Source: Haloprofundus salilacus (lineage in GTDB: Archaea; Halobacteriota; Halobacteria; Halobacteriales; Haloferacaceae). Taken from it: a DNA stretch of 64,000 bases. A program made the position numbers and the translations under genes. Below, one piece after another: positions 43,792 to 52,163 of the stretch; positions within the stretch are counted from its first letter, which is position 1; each line of letters begins with the position of its first letter. The notes under the pieces are model-generated. The model was not told the DNA's origin. It did not search any database and saw nothing but the letters and a program-made list of their open reading frames with translations. Location of the stretch: the NCBI RefSeq assembly GCF_020150815.1, contig NZ_CP083723.1, positions 806,001 through 870,000 of the forward strand, given 5' to 3'.

Positions 43792-44376
43792 CTACGTGCG
43801 GCGGTCGTACCGTTCGAACACCCACCGAGCGGTACCGTACGCCAATACTCGTGCAGCAGGCGCTTCCCGCCGTGGTTCCCAGTCGACGATCCACTCGCCG
43901 TTCGGCGCTCTTCGGACCGGGACTTCGGTTCCCAGTAGCTCCGAGAGGTTGCTCGGCGGAACGTCGTACCGCCGCAGAAGGGCTTCGAGTCGTGACCGCC
44001 CGTCGAGTCGCTCCGGCAGCGGGAACCACTCGCCGACGATAGGACCGCCGGGCGTCGGGATGGCGACGTCGATACGGACACCCTCGACGGGGTCTCTGGC
44101 GTACGCCGCCGGGCCGCGGCCGGGTCGGCGTCGCTCGGGGTCGACGGCCCGGACGACGCCGGTGTCGACGTGGCGTTCGAGCGCGAGCGATTCGAGTTCC
44201 CGTTCGACGTCTCCGAGAGTTCGATCGTCGGGGACGACCGTCGCCGTTCTCGCGGTGAGCGCGCTCGCGACCCGCGCGAGAAGCAGCGCGCCGGTTAACA
44301 CGACGAAGACGTATCCGACGACGACGACGACCAGGAGTATCGTGAAGAGGGCGAGCAGTTGTGAGATGTCGACCAT
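43792..44376 (-). CDS. membrane-anchored protein, unknown function
   Basis: A 194-residue protein. MVDISQLLALFTILLVVVVVGYVFVVLTGALLLA is one long or two short N-terminal helices. The remainder is soluble, with RTLGDVERELESLALERHVDTGVVRAVDPERRRPG and a repeated GGPIVGEWFPLPERLD. The frame reaches 44604, but ATG 44376 gives a clean membrane anchor. It could be a secreted or envelope protein, as no catalytic motif is seen. Confidence 0.68.
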   Translation of the reverse strand: MVDISQLLALFTILLVVVVVGYVFVVLTGALLLARVASALTARTATVVPDDRTLGDVERELESLALERHVDTGVVRAVDPERRRPGRGPAAYARDPVEGVRIDVAIPTPGGPIVGEWFPLPERLDGRSRLEALLRRYDVPPSNLSELLGTEVPVRRAPNGEWIVDWEPRREAPAARVLAYGTARWVFERYDRRT

Positions 44377-44566
44377 GATTACCTTCCCGCGGCGGCGTGG
44401 TGCCTCCGCTGATTCACGCTGAGAGAAGATGGCCGTGCGCATATCGCTTTGCGCGCCGCGGTTGAACTCTCTCGGGGGTGGGAGACTCAGGTGCACGGGA
44501 TGAACGAAACCGAATCGAGAACAGCGGTCGCTCGGGAGTCGAAAAGCGAGAGAAACCGCCCGCGGT

Positions 44567-45046
44567 TCAGTGGTCTTCGTCTTCGTAGAGCCACTGCTCG
44601 TCAACGCGCTCGTAGTCGAGCAGTTCCTCGTCGTCGAAGAACAGACTGATCTCTCGTTCGTTCGCGCCCTCGTCCTCGTGGTCGGAGCCGTGGATGACGT
44701 TCCGGCCGAGGTCGAGACCGAAGTCGCCGCGGATCGTGCCCGGCGCGGAGTCGGCGGGGTCGGTCTCGCCCATCATGCGGCGGACCTGCTGGGTCGCGTC
44801 CGCGCCCTGCCAGACCATCGCGAAGACCGGCCCGGAGGTGATAAAGTCGACGAGTCCGTCGAAGAACGGTTTATCCTCGTGCTCGCCGTAGTGCTCGTGG
44901 GCGAGTTCCTCGTCGATCTGCATGAACTTCGCCGCGACGATTTTCAGGCCGCGGTCCTCGAATCGGGAGACGATGTCGCCGATGAGGCCGCGCTGGACGC
45001 CGTCGGGCTTGACCATCACGAACGTACGCTCGTCGTGGTGGCTCAT
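44567..45046 (-). CDS. ndk: nucleoside diphosphate kinase
   Basis: A 159-residue enzyme that equilibrates nucleoside tri- and diphosphates. [41 protein letters not shown], the catalytic histidine in [23 protein letters not shown] and the end [17 protein letters not shown] are complete. It overlaps rpl24e by 4 bases and is the last gene of the L7Ae operon, an archaeal arrangement. Confidence 0.97.
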   Translation of the reverse strand: MSHHDERTFVMVKPDGVQRGLIGDIVSRFEDRGLKIVAAKFMQIDEELAHEHYGEHEDKPFFDGLVDFITSGPVFAMVWQGADATQQVRRMMGETDPADSAPGTIRGDFGLDLGRNVIHGSDHEDEGANEREISLFFDDEELLDYERVDEQWLYEDEDH

Positions 45047-45225
45047 TCGGCTCCTCCGCCGGCTTCGGTCCACTCGAGGTCGCGAGATTCGCGGCCGAGG
45101 TCGGCGTTCTTCTCGCACTTCGAGGAGCAGTAGTGAATGACTGTTCCGTCGGTGCGGACGAACATCGTGCCCGTGCCGGGTTCGATGTCCGCACCGCAGT
45201 AGTCGCAGTTTCGATTCTGTGGCAT
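45043..45225 (-). CDS. rpl24e: 50S ribosomal protein L24e
   Basis: A 60-residue zinc ribosomal protein. [34 protein letters not shown] carries the four zinc cysteines. The start [11 protein letters not shown] was chosen over an upstream frame because of family length. Stop overlaps ndk. Confidence 0.96.
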   Translation of the reverse strand: MPQNRNCDYCGADIEPGTGTMFVRTDGTVIHYCSSKCEKNADLGRESRDLEWTEAGGGAE

Positions 45226-45229
45226 TGGC

Positions 45230-45454
45230 TTACTGGCCTCCGATGGAGTCCGCGTCACGCTGGGTCTCGCGGAGTTGGAGCACGTCGCCCTCTCGGACGG
45301 GACCCAACACGTTTCGCGTGATGATGCGGCCCTGGTTCGAGCCTTCGCGGATGCGGCATTTGACCTGCATGGCCTCGCCGTGCATCCCGGTCTTGCCAAC
45401 GATCTCGATGACCTCCGCGGACGTCGAGTCGTTGGTACTCTCTTCTGCGCTCAT
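45230..45454 (-). CDS. rps28e: 30S ribosomal protein S28e
   Basis: A 74-residue OB-fold small-subunit protein: [57 protein letters not shown] is almost the complete family pattern. The gaps to its neighbours are 6 and 4 bases, so it is part of the rpl7ae-rps28e-rpl24e-ndk operon. Confidence 0.96.
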   Translation of the reverse strand: MSAEESTNDSTSAEVIEIVGKTGMHGEAMQVKCRIREGSNQGRIITRNVLGPVREGDVLQLRETQRDADSIGGQ

Positions 45455-45460
45455 GGTCGC

Positions 45461-45823
45461 TTACTGCAGGTCCTCGACCTTCGAGGCGATGTCTTCGACG
45501 TCCTCGTCCGCCTCTCCGGCGTCGACGACGGCGGCAGCGGCGCTGCCGACTTCGAGACCGGCCGCGTGGCCGATGTCGTCCTGCGTCTCGACGAAGATGT
45601 ACGCGATGCCCTTCTCCTCCGCGAGTTCGGGCAGGTGCATGACGATCTCCTCGGGGGAGACGTCTTCGGCGATGTAGACGAGGTCGGCGTTGCCGCGCTC
45701 GATGGCTTTGGTCGTCTCGTTGGTTCCCTTCTTTACCGTACCGGTGTCTCGGGCGACCTCGAGCGCTTCGAGAGCGCGCTCGGCGAGGTCGGCCGGAACT
45801 TCGTAATCAACGTAAACTGGCAT
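45461..45823 (-). CDS. rpl7ae: 50S ribosomal protein L7Ae
   Basis: A 120-residue kink-turn-binding protein. [60 protein letters not shown] is complete. Besides the ribosome it serves box C/D and H/ACA guide RNPs and RNase P. In archaea it is known to bind kink-turns in mRNAs including its own, see the leader feature. Confidence 0.97.
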   Translation of the reverse strand: MPVYVDYEVPADLAERALEALEVARDTGTVKKGTNETTKAIERGNADLVYIAEDVSPEEIVMHLPELAEEKGIAYIFVETQDDIGHAAGLEVGSAAAAVVDAGEADEDVEDIASKVEDLQ

Positions 45824-45925
45824 TGGTTGTTCACCTCCCTGTTCGTAGGCTCGCGCCCCACACCAGATGGTCGGTCCCTGATGGCGTGGGGCATCATCAA
45901 CCTCGAACAGGTTGTACACTCCTGT
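45824..45925 (-). promoter_or_regulatory. structured leader of the rpl7ae mRNA
   Basis: On the minus strand a TATA-like CTTTTATGGGG (45938-45950 region) is followed by a leader of roughly 100 bases. It contains two hairpins: AACCT/AGGTT with a 5-base loop (45899-45913) and an 11-bp stem, one G-U, with a 16-base loop (45855-45865 with 45882-45892). A TTGATGATG piece, similar to box C/kink-turn sequences, lies between them (45893-45901). A strong ribosome site GGGAGGTG (45831-45838) precedes the start. Long leaders are rare here; L7Ae self-control is the likely reason. Confidence 0.6.
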
Positions 45926-46098
45926 AACGGAGCACCCCATAAAAGCGCTTTCAAAGCGTACAGGGCGTGGTACGCCGGCGCATGGCGATTTTCAGAAACG
46001 AGAGAGCGAGCGAGTTGACAGGAACCGGGCGGGCGTCGAGTCGGGTCGACCGCCGCCCAGACGAAATCGACATTACCCGCAAGCGACCAGTACGGACG

Positions 46099-48396
46099 AT
46101 GGACGTGGCCGCCCTCGCCGACCGCCTCCGCGCCGAGGCCGAGCGCGCGAACGAACGCCGACTGCTCGTACTCGCTGGCGACCGCGACGCCGGTATCGAC
46201 GCCGCCTACACCGCCCTCGACGCCGCCGGAATCCACGACGACGACGTGACCATCGTCACCTCGCGCGAGGGGTTCCGCTTCGAGCGCTACGCGCCGAACC
46301 ACGCCGCGAACCTCCTCGGCCGAACTCGGAAGGCCGTCGTCCTCGACGCTCACGAGAAGTTCTCGCCGAACGCGCTCGGACAGGTCGTCGGTGCCGTCGA
46401 CGGCGGCGGCCTGCTCGTCCTCCTGACGCCCCCGCTCTCGGAGTGGCCCGAGCGCCGCGAGTGGTTCGACGACCACCTCGCCGTGCCGCCGTTCGGCATC
46501 GACGACGTGGGAAGCGAGTTTCGTCGGCGACTCGTCGGGACGCTCCGCGAGCATCCGGGTATCGCCGTCGTCGACCTCGAGTCGAAAACCGTCGAACGCG
46601 ACGGGCTCACCGACCCGTGGCCCGTCCGTCGCCGCGACCCGCGGAAACGTCCGGAGGCGACGACGGCGGCGACGGCAGCGGCGACACCGGCATTCCCCGA
46701 GACCGCCTACGACGCCTGTCTCACCGAAGACCAGGCCGACGCCGTCGACGCGCTGGAAGCGCTCCGCGACCCCGGACACGCCGTCGTCGTCGAGGCCGAC
46801 CGCGGACGGGGGAAGTCGAGCGCCGCGGGTATCGCCGCGGGCGCGCTCGCCGCAGAGGGGAAAGACGTACTCGTCACCGCACCGACGTTCCGGAGCGCCC
46901 GCGAGGTGTTCGTCCGCGCCGCCGCGGTCGTCGAATCCCTCGACTGCCGGTCGGACGGGGGCGAGAACGAACGCCGAATCGAGACGACGACCGGCGGTCG
47001 AGTTCGCTTCGCGACTCCCGTCGACGCCGCCGAACGGTTCGCGAACTCCGACGGCGACGAGGACACCTCCGACGTCGTCCTCGTCGACGAGGCGGCGGCG
47101 CTCCCCGTTCGCCTCCTTTCGAAGTTCCTCGACGCGCCCGCCGTCGGCTTCTTCACCACTGTTCGCGGCTACGAGGGCGCGGGCCGCAGTTTCTCGGTGC
47201 GCTTCCGCGACAGGCTCGTCGAGAGCGACCTCTCGGTGACGGACGTGACGCTCGCGGAGCCGATTCGCTACGCGTCGGGCGATCCGCTCGAAATCTGGGC
47301 GTTCCGGGCGCTGCTGCTCGACGCTCGCCCGCCGGTAGACCAACTGGTCGCGGACGCGACGCCCGAGTCGGTCACGTATCGGTCGTTCGACGCCGACGAC
47401 CTGCTCGCCGACGAGCACCTGCTTCGCGAGGTATTCGGTCTGCTCGTGCTCGCGCACTACCGGACGGAGCCGAACGACCTCGCGCGCTTGCTCGACGCGC
47501 CGAACCTCTCGGTTCGCGCGCTGCTGTACGACGGTCGCGTCGTCTCCGTCGCGCTGTTAGCTCGCGAGGGCGGGCTGTCGGAGTCGACACGGTGCGGGAT
47601 GTACGAGGGCCAGCGCGTCGCCGGAAACATGATTCCCGACGTGCTGACGAGTCAACTCAGAGACGAGGGGGCCGCGTCGCCGGTCGGCTACCGCGTGCTC
47701 CGCATCGCGACGCACGACGCCGTCCGGTCGCGAGGACTCGGCTCTCGACTACTCGCCGAGGTGAGAGACGAGTTCGAAGAGAGCGCCGATTGGCTCGGCG
47801 TCGGCTACGGCGCGACGCCCGAACTGCTCTCCTTCTGGCGCGAGAACGGCTACGGGACGGTACACCTCTCGACGACGCGAAACGACACCAGCGGCGAGTA
47901 CTCCGCGGTCATGCTCGACCCGCTCTCCGAGTCGGGACGGAAACTCGCCGAGCGACACTCGCGGTGGTTCCGAGAGCGCGCCATCGGCGTTCTCTCCGAC
48001 CCGCTCCGAGACGCGGACCTCGACGTGGTCCGGGCGACGCTCCGGGCGACCGAATCGGCGGTCGAACCGGCGCTCTCCGACCACGAGTGGCGCGTCGTCG
48101 TCGGCGCGTCGTACGGGCCCGGTCTCTACGTCGCCGCACCCGGCGCGTTCCGTCGTCTCGCGCTCTCGCACCTCGTCGACGGCGTCGCGGACCTCTCCGC
48201 GCTCGAAGAGCGCTTACTCGTCCGAAAAGTGCTGCAGGCCCGGCCGTGGGACGTCGTCGCCGACGAACTCGACTACGTCTCGACTGGGCAGTGCATGCGG
48301 GCGCTCGGGACGGCGTTTCAGCCGCTCGTCGACCACTACGGCGCGGACGAACCGGTCGTCGCCGAGGAACGGGCGCGATTCGACAGGGGAGAGTAG
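46099..48396 (+). CDS. tmcA: tRNA(Met)/RNA cytidine acetyltransferase TmcA
   Basis: A 765-residue ATP-dependent enzyme that forms N4-acetylcytidine. Order: N-terminal LLVLAGDRDAGIDAAYTAL domain; TcmA/NAT10-helicase domain with Walker A EADRGRGKSSAAG (about residue 235) and VVLVDEAAALPVRLL; GNAT domain with STRCGMYEGQRVAGNMIPDVL and VLRIATHDAVRSRGLGSRLLAEV; then a C-terminal LSHLVDGVADLSALEERLLVRKVLQARPWDVVADEL. The frame begins upstream at 45967, but ATG 46099 (MDVAALADRL) matches the family start. It is divergent from the L7Ae operon. Confidence 0.95.
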   Translation: MDVAALADRLRAEAERANERRLLVLAGDRDAGIDAAYTALDAAGIHDDDVTIVTSREGFRFERYAPNHAANLLGRTRKAVVLDAHEKFSPNALGQVVGAVDGGGLLVLLTPPLSEWPERREWFDDHLAVPPFGIDDVGSEFRRRLVGTLREHPGIAVVDLESKTVERDGLTDPWPVRRRDPRKRPEATTAATAAATPAFPETAYDACLTEDQADAVDALEALRDPGHAVVVEADRGRGKSSAAGIAAGALAAEGKDVLVTAPTFRSAREVFVRAAAVVESLDCRSDGGENERRIETTTGGRVRFATPVDAAERFANSDGDEDTSDVVLVDEAAALPVRLLSKFLDAPAVGFFTTVRGYEGAGRSFSVRFRDRLVESDLSVTDVTLAEPIRYASGDPLEIWAFRALLLDARPPVDQLVADATPESVTYRSFDADDLLADEHLLREVFGLLVLAHYRTEPNDLARLLDAPNLSVRALLYDGRVVSVALLAREGGLSESTRCGMYEGQRVAGNMIPDVLTSQLRDEGAASPVGYRVLRIATHDAVRSRGLGSRLLAEVRDEFEESADWLGVGYGATPELLSFWRENGYGTVHLSTTRNDTSGEYSAVMLDPLSESGRKLAERHSRWFRERAIGVLSDPLRDADLDVVRATLRATESAVEPALSDHEWRVVVGASYGPGLYVAAPGAFRRLALSHLVDGVADLSALEERLLVRKVLQARPWDVVADELDYVSTGQCMRALGTAFQPLVDHYGADEPVVAEERARFDRGE

Positions 48397-48454
48397 CGGC
48401 GCGTCGAAGCCGACCGGGCGGTACGCCGAAGAGGGACGGCCGCGTACGAGGCCC

Positions 48455-48937
48455 ATGGTCGAACCTCTCGGATGGATTGCACTCGCGCTGTTGGTCGTCG
48501 GGGTCGTCGGGAGCGTCGCGCCGTTGGTGCCCGGCGCGCTCGCGTCGCTGGCGGGCGTCTACCTCTACTGGTGGTCGACGGAGTTCGGCGAACCCGGGCT
48601 GCTGGCGGTCGTCGGTCTCACGTTCGTTGGTCTCACTGCCGTGGTCTTCGACTACTTCGCCGGTCCCATCGCCGCTCGGTACGGCGGGGCGTCGAACGGA
48701 ACGACAGTCGTTGCGGCCGTCGTGGGCTTCCTGGCGTTCTTCGTCGCCGGGCCGCCGGGCATCCTCCTCGGCGTCGCCGGAACGGTGTTCGCGCTCGAGT
48801 TCTACAGAAATCGGGACGCCAACGCCAGTTTCAAATCGGCGCTGCTCGCGACGGTCGGCGTGCTGGCGTCGACGGCCGTACAGGTCGTGTTGACGCTGTT
48901 GATGCTCGTAGCGTTCGTCCTTCTCGTGTTCGTTTGA
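48455..48937 (+). CDS. DUF456 membrane protein
   Basis: A 160-residue protein with about five helices: WIALALLVVGVVGSVAPLVPGALASLAGVYLYWW is the typical DUF456 opening with the PLVPG motif. FVGLTAVVFDYFAGPIAARYGGAS and VAGPPGILLGVAGTVFALEFYRNRDANASFKSALLATVGVLAS are also conserved. Function is unknown. It is 58 bases after tmcA. Confidence 0.88.
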   Translation: MVEPLGWIALALLVVGVVGSVAPLVPGALASLAGVYLYWWSTEFGEPGLLAVVGLTFVGLTAVVFDYFAGPIAARYGGASNGTTVVAAVVGFLAFFVAGPPGILLGVAGTVFALEFYRNRDANASFKSALLATVGVLASTAVQVVLTLLMLVAFVLLVFV

Positions 48938-49098
48938 GCGTCGCCGTCTCTCGGCCGTTCCCTCCGAGACCTCGTCGCCGTCTGCGACGCCGTAGGAGAC
49001 GATTCGACGGCGACGGCATCACCCGAGTCGGCCACATCGTACCTGGAGACCTCCGGGAAAAACGATGGTAATTCGTAGCTCCGTGCGAATGGGTACCT

Positions 49099-50421
49099 AT
49101 GTCCGAGCAGACTAGGCGAACCGCATCGAATCGAGACGTCGAGACACGGTACGAAGAGTACCTGATGCCCATCTGGAAGAGCCTCAACGTGCCGGTCGAG
49201 CGCGCGTCGGGTTGTACGCTCGAAGATTTCGACGGCAACGAGTATCTCGACGTCTTCTCCGGCATCTCCGTGGTCAACGTCGGCCACGGCAACGAGGCGG
49301 TCGTCGACGCGGCGAAGGCCCAACTCGACGAGTTCGTCCACGGCTGTACCTACGTCCACCCGCACGAACCCGCGGCCGACCTCGCGGAGAAACTCGCCGA
49401 TATCACGCCCGGCGACCTGCAGAAGTCGTTCTTCTGCAACTCCGGGACCGAGGCGGTCGAGGGGGCGATCAAACTCGCGCGGAAGTACACCGGCGGCAAG
49501 GAGATTCTCGCCTTAGAGATGGCGTTCCACGGCCGCACGCTCGGGAGTCTCGCGCTCACTGGCAACAAGACGTACAAGCGGGGGATGGCGCCGGTCATCA
49601 ACGACGTGACGCACGCGCCAGCGCCGTACGGCTACCGCTGCGAGACGTGCGACGGCGACGCCTGCACCGCCGAGTGCGCCGACCGAATCGACCGCATCAT
49701 CGACACCCACACGTCAGACGACCTCGCGGCCATCGTCGTCGAACCGGTGATGGGCGAGGGCGGCATCATCGTCCCCTCCGAGGCGTGGTTCCGGCGCGTG
49801 CGCGAAATCGCCGACGACAGGGGGGCGCTCCTCGTCGTCGACGAGGTGCAGGCGGGCTACGGCCGGACCGGCGAGATGTGGGCCATCGACCACTTCGACG
49901 TCGAACCGGACATCGTCACGCAGGCGAAGGGTATCGCTAACGGACTGCCGCTTGGCGCGTTCACCGCGTCGGCCGAGGTGGCGGACGCGTTCGGTCCGGG
50001 CGACCACCTCTCGACGTTCGGCGGGAACCCGGTCGCCTGCGCCGCCGCGCTCGCGACCATCGACGAACTGGAGAACGGCGTCGTCGACAACGCCCGCGAG
50101 CAGGGCGCGTGGCTCTCCGACCGACTCGCCGAACTGGAAGAGGAGTTCGACGTCGTCGGCGACACCCGCGGCCTCGGGCTGATGCAGGGCGTCGAACTCG
50201 TCGACCCAGACGAGACCGGACCGCTCGGCGTCGCCGCCGCACCGGACGCCGCGCTCGCGAAGCACGTCGGCGAGCGCCTCCGCGAGGACGGCGTCGTGAT
50301 GGGCGTCGGCGGGTTCTACAAGAACGTGATGCGGTTCCAGCCGCCGCTCGTCATCTCCCGAGACCAACTGGAGCGCGCCGTCGAGGCGCTCCGAGACGCC
50401 ATCGAAGCCGAGACGGCCTGA
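49099..50421 (+). CDS. class III aminotransferase (4-aminobutyrate/omega-amino acid type)
   Basis: A 440-residue PLP enzyme. GCTLEDFDGNEYLDVFSGISVVNVGHGN and CNSGTEAVEGAIKLARKYTGGKEIL are the fold's front; VDEVQAGYGRTGEMWAID holds the PLP Asp and QAKGIANGLPLGAF the lysine (about residue 276). It probably removes the amino group of GABA, beta-alanine or a related omega-amino acid. An odd feature is YRCETCDGDACTAEC (about 176-190), four cysteines that may bind a metal. ATTCG/CGAAT arms separated by 10 bases lie directly before the ATG (49071-49090). Confidence 0.88.
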   Translation: MSEQTRRTASNRDVETRYEEYLMPIWKSLNVPVERASGCTLEDFDGNEYLDVFSGISVVNVGHGNEAVVDAAKAQLDEFVHGCTYVHPHEPAADLAEKLADITPGDLQKSFFCNSGTEAVEGAIKLARKYTGGKEILALEMAFHGRTLGSLALTGNKTYKRGMAPVINDVTHAPAPYGYRCETCDGDACTAECADRIDRIIDTHTSDDLAAIVVEPVMGEGGIIVPSEAWFRRVREIADDRGALLVVDEVQAGYGRTGEMWAIDHFDVEPDIVTQAKGIANGLPLGAFTASAEVADAFGPGDHLSTFGGNPVACAAALATIDELENGVVDNAREQGAWLSDRLAELEEEFDVVGDTRGLGLMQGVELVDPDETGPLGVAAAPDAALAKHVGERLREDGVVMGVGGFYKNVMRFQPPLVISRDQLERAVEALRDAIEAETA

Positions 50422-50485
50422 GAACGGAGCTAGCGAGCGACCGATTTCGTTCGAATCGACGCGAACGACGACGCCGACGGGCGCA

Positions 50486-50600
50486 GGTTTTTGAACGAAA
50501 AGGCGACCACCCCCGGCCGTGAGCTAACGAGTCGTCGCGGGGCGGTCGAGGCGAGTGTACGGCGAACCCCCCGCGAGAACGGAATCGTCGTCTGTTCGCA
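50486..50600 (+). ncRNA. candidate small RNA locus, copy B of the intergenic element
   Basis: It lies in the 261-base space between two convergent genes. TTTTTGAACGAA (50488-50499) resembles a TATA box, and the block 50527-50600 matches copy A (30398-30480) with about 57 identical positions of 74 and a few gaps. The 8-bp stem is 50535-50542 with 50569-50576. At two places where A and B differ, pairing is kept (A-U to G-C and G-U to C-G). It ends with the same GTCTGTTCGC. There is no reading frame conserved without gaps. See findings. Confidence 0.5.
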
Positions 50601-50682
50601 ATCTGTGCGCCATCCGTTCGGCCATCGGCCCGAGAAGGAAGAGGAATCCGAGCGTTGGAACCGGGCCGAGAGGCGTCTCGGC

Positions 50683-52161
50683 TCAGCGATTCTCGTCGGG
50701 CCAGCGTTCGATGTAGACGGTCTCGTCGGTGTAGAACCGTATCATATCGTCGCCCTGTGCGTGGAGGTCGCCGAAGAACGACTCCTTGGCTCCGCCGAAG
50801 TGGTAGAACGCCATCGGCGCGGCGGTGCCGACGTTGACGCCGAGGTTACCGGCGTCGACCTCGTGGCGGAAACGCCGCGCCTCGCCGCCCCGCTCGGTGA
50901 AGAGGCTCGCGGCGTTGCCGAAGCGCGACTCGTTGACGATCGCGAGCGCGTCGTCGAAGTCGTCGGCGCGAATCAGCCCCAGCACCGGGCCGAATATCTC
51001 CTCACGCGCGACGGTCATCTCCGGAGTGACGTCGCCGAAGACGGTCGGCGCGAGGAAGGTGCCCGTCTCGGGGACCTCGGCGTCTCGGCCGTCGTAGAGG
51101 AGGGTCGCCCCCTCGGAGACGCCCGTTTCGACGTACTCCAGGACGCGCTCGCGGTGCTCGGCGGTGATTAGCGGGCCCACGTCCGACCCTGCGTAGAGAC
51201 CGTTGTCGACGGTGAGGTCGGAGACCGCCTCGACCAGCCGGTCGGCGAACTCGTCGTACACCGCCGCCTCGACGACCGCCGTCGGGTTCGCGAGACACCG
51301 CTGCCCGGAGTTGGCGAACGCCGAGGCGACGGTCTGCTCGACGGCGAACTCGAGGTTCGCACTCGCCGAGACGACGACGTGGTTCTTCGCGCCACCCTGC
51401 GCCTGCACGCGCTTGCCGTGTTTCGCGGCGGTCTCGTAGACGTGTCTGGCGACGGGGGTGCTGCCGACGAAGGAGACGCCGGCGACGTCCTCGTGTGCCA
51501 ACAGCGCGTTCACCGTCTCCGGACCGCCGTGCAGGAGGCTGACGACGCCGTCGGGAAAGCCCGCCTCCTCGACGAGTTCGACGATGCGCGTCGGCGTGAG
51601 CGGGTCGCGCTCGCTCGGTTTGAGGACGAACGCGTTGCCCGTCGCCACCGCGTACGGCAGGAACCACAGCGGGATCATCGCCGGGAAGTTGAAGGGCGTA
51701 ATCGCCGCGAAGACGCCGAGCGGCTTTCGGACCGCCGTCTCGTCGATGCCCGGCGCGGCGTTCGGCAGGTGTCCGGCCTGCATCAGCGACGGGATGCCGC
51801 AGGCGACCTCGACGTTCTCAATGCCGCGGCGAATCTCTCCCTTCGCTTCGGCGAGCGTCTTGCCGTGCTCCTGGACGAGTACCTCGGCGAGGTCGTCCTG
51901 CTGGTCCTCGAGGAGCGACTTCAGCCGGAACAGCGGCTGGATTCGTTCCTCGACGGGGGTTCGACGCCACTCGTCGAACGCGTCGAGGGCGGCCGCGACC
52001 GTCTCGTCCACGTCGGCGTCGTCGCTGAAGGCGACTTCGGCGAGCGTCTCTTCGGTCGCGGGGTCGACGACGTCTCGCCGCTCGTCTCCGGACGGGGCGC
52101 GCCACTCGCCGCCGACGAAGTTTCGTACAGTCTCGCCCTCGGCGATCGGTCTGACCGGCAT
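50683..52161 (-). CDS. mmsA: CoA-acylating methylmalonate-semialdehyde dehydrogenase
   Basis: A 492-residue aldehyde dehydrogenase of the MmsA type that turns methylmalonate or malonate semialdehyde into propionyl- or acetyl-CoA. ITPFNFPAMIPLWFLPYAVATGNAFVLKPSE and QGGAKNHVVVSASANLEFAVEQTVASAFANSGQRCLANPT (catalytic Cys about residue 286) are diagnostic: this family has no Glu in the usual ELGGK place, here QGGAK. It lies two bases after the previous gene on this strand, and ends a long operon-like run. Confidence 0.93.
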   Translation of the reverse strand: MPVRPIAEGETVRNFVGGEWRAPSGDERRDVVDPATEETLAEVAFSDDADVDETVAAALDAFDEWRRTPVEERIQPLFRLKSLLEDQQDDLAEVLVQEHGKTLAEAKGEIRRGIENVEVACGIPSLMQAGHLPNAAPGIDETAVRKPLGVFAAITPFNFPAMIPLWFLPYAVATGNAFVLKPSERDPLTPTRIVELVEEAGFPDGVVSLLHGGPETVNALLAHEDVAGVSFVGSTPVARHVYETAAKHGKRVQAQGGAKNHVVVSASANLEFAVEQTVASAFANSGQRCLANPTAVVEAAVYDEFADRLVEAVSDLTVDNGLYAGSDVGPLITAEHRERVLEYVETGVSEGATLLYDGRDAEVPETGTFLAPTVFGDVTPEMTVAREEIFGPVLGLIRADDFDDALAIVNESRFGNAASLFTERGGEARRFRHEVDAGNLGVNVGTAAPMAFYHFGGAKESFFGDLHAQGDDMIRFYTDETVYIERWPDENR

Positions 52162-52163
52162 GG

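Noticed and set aside
45855-45892. A definite kink-turn in the L7Ae leader
   Set aside because: The expected tandem G-A pairs next to a three-base bulge could not be drawn convincingly, so only a structured leader is claimed.
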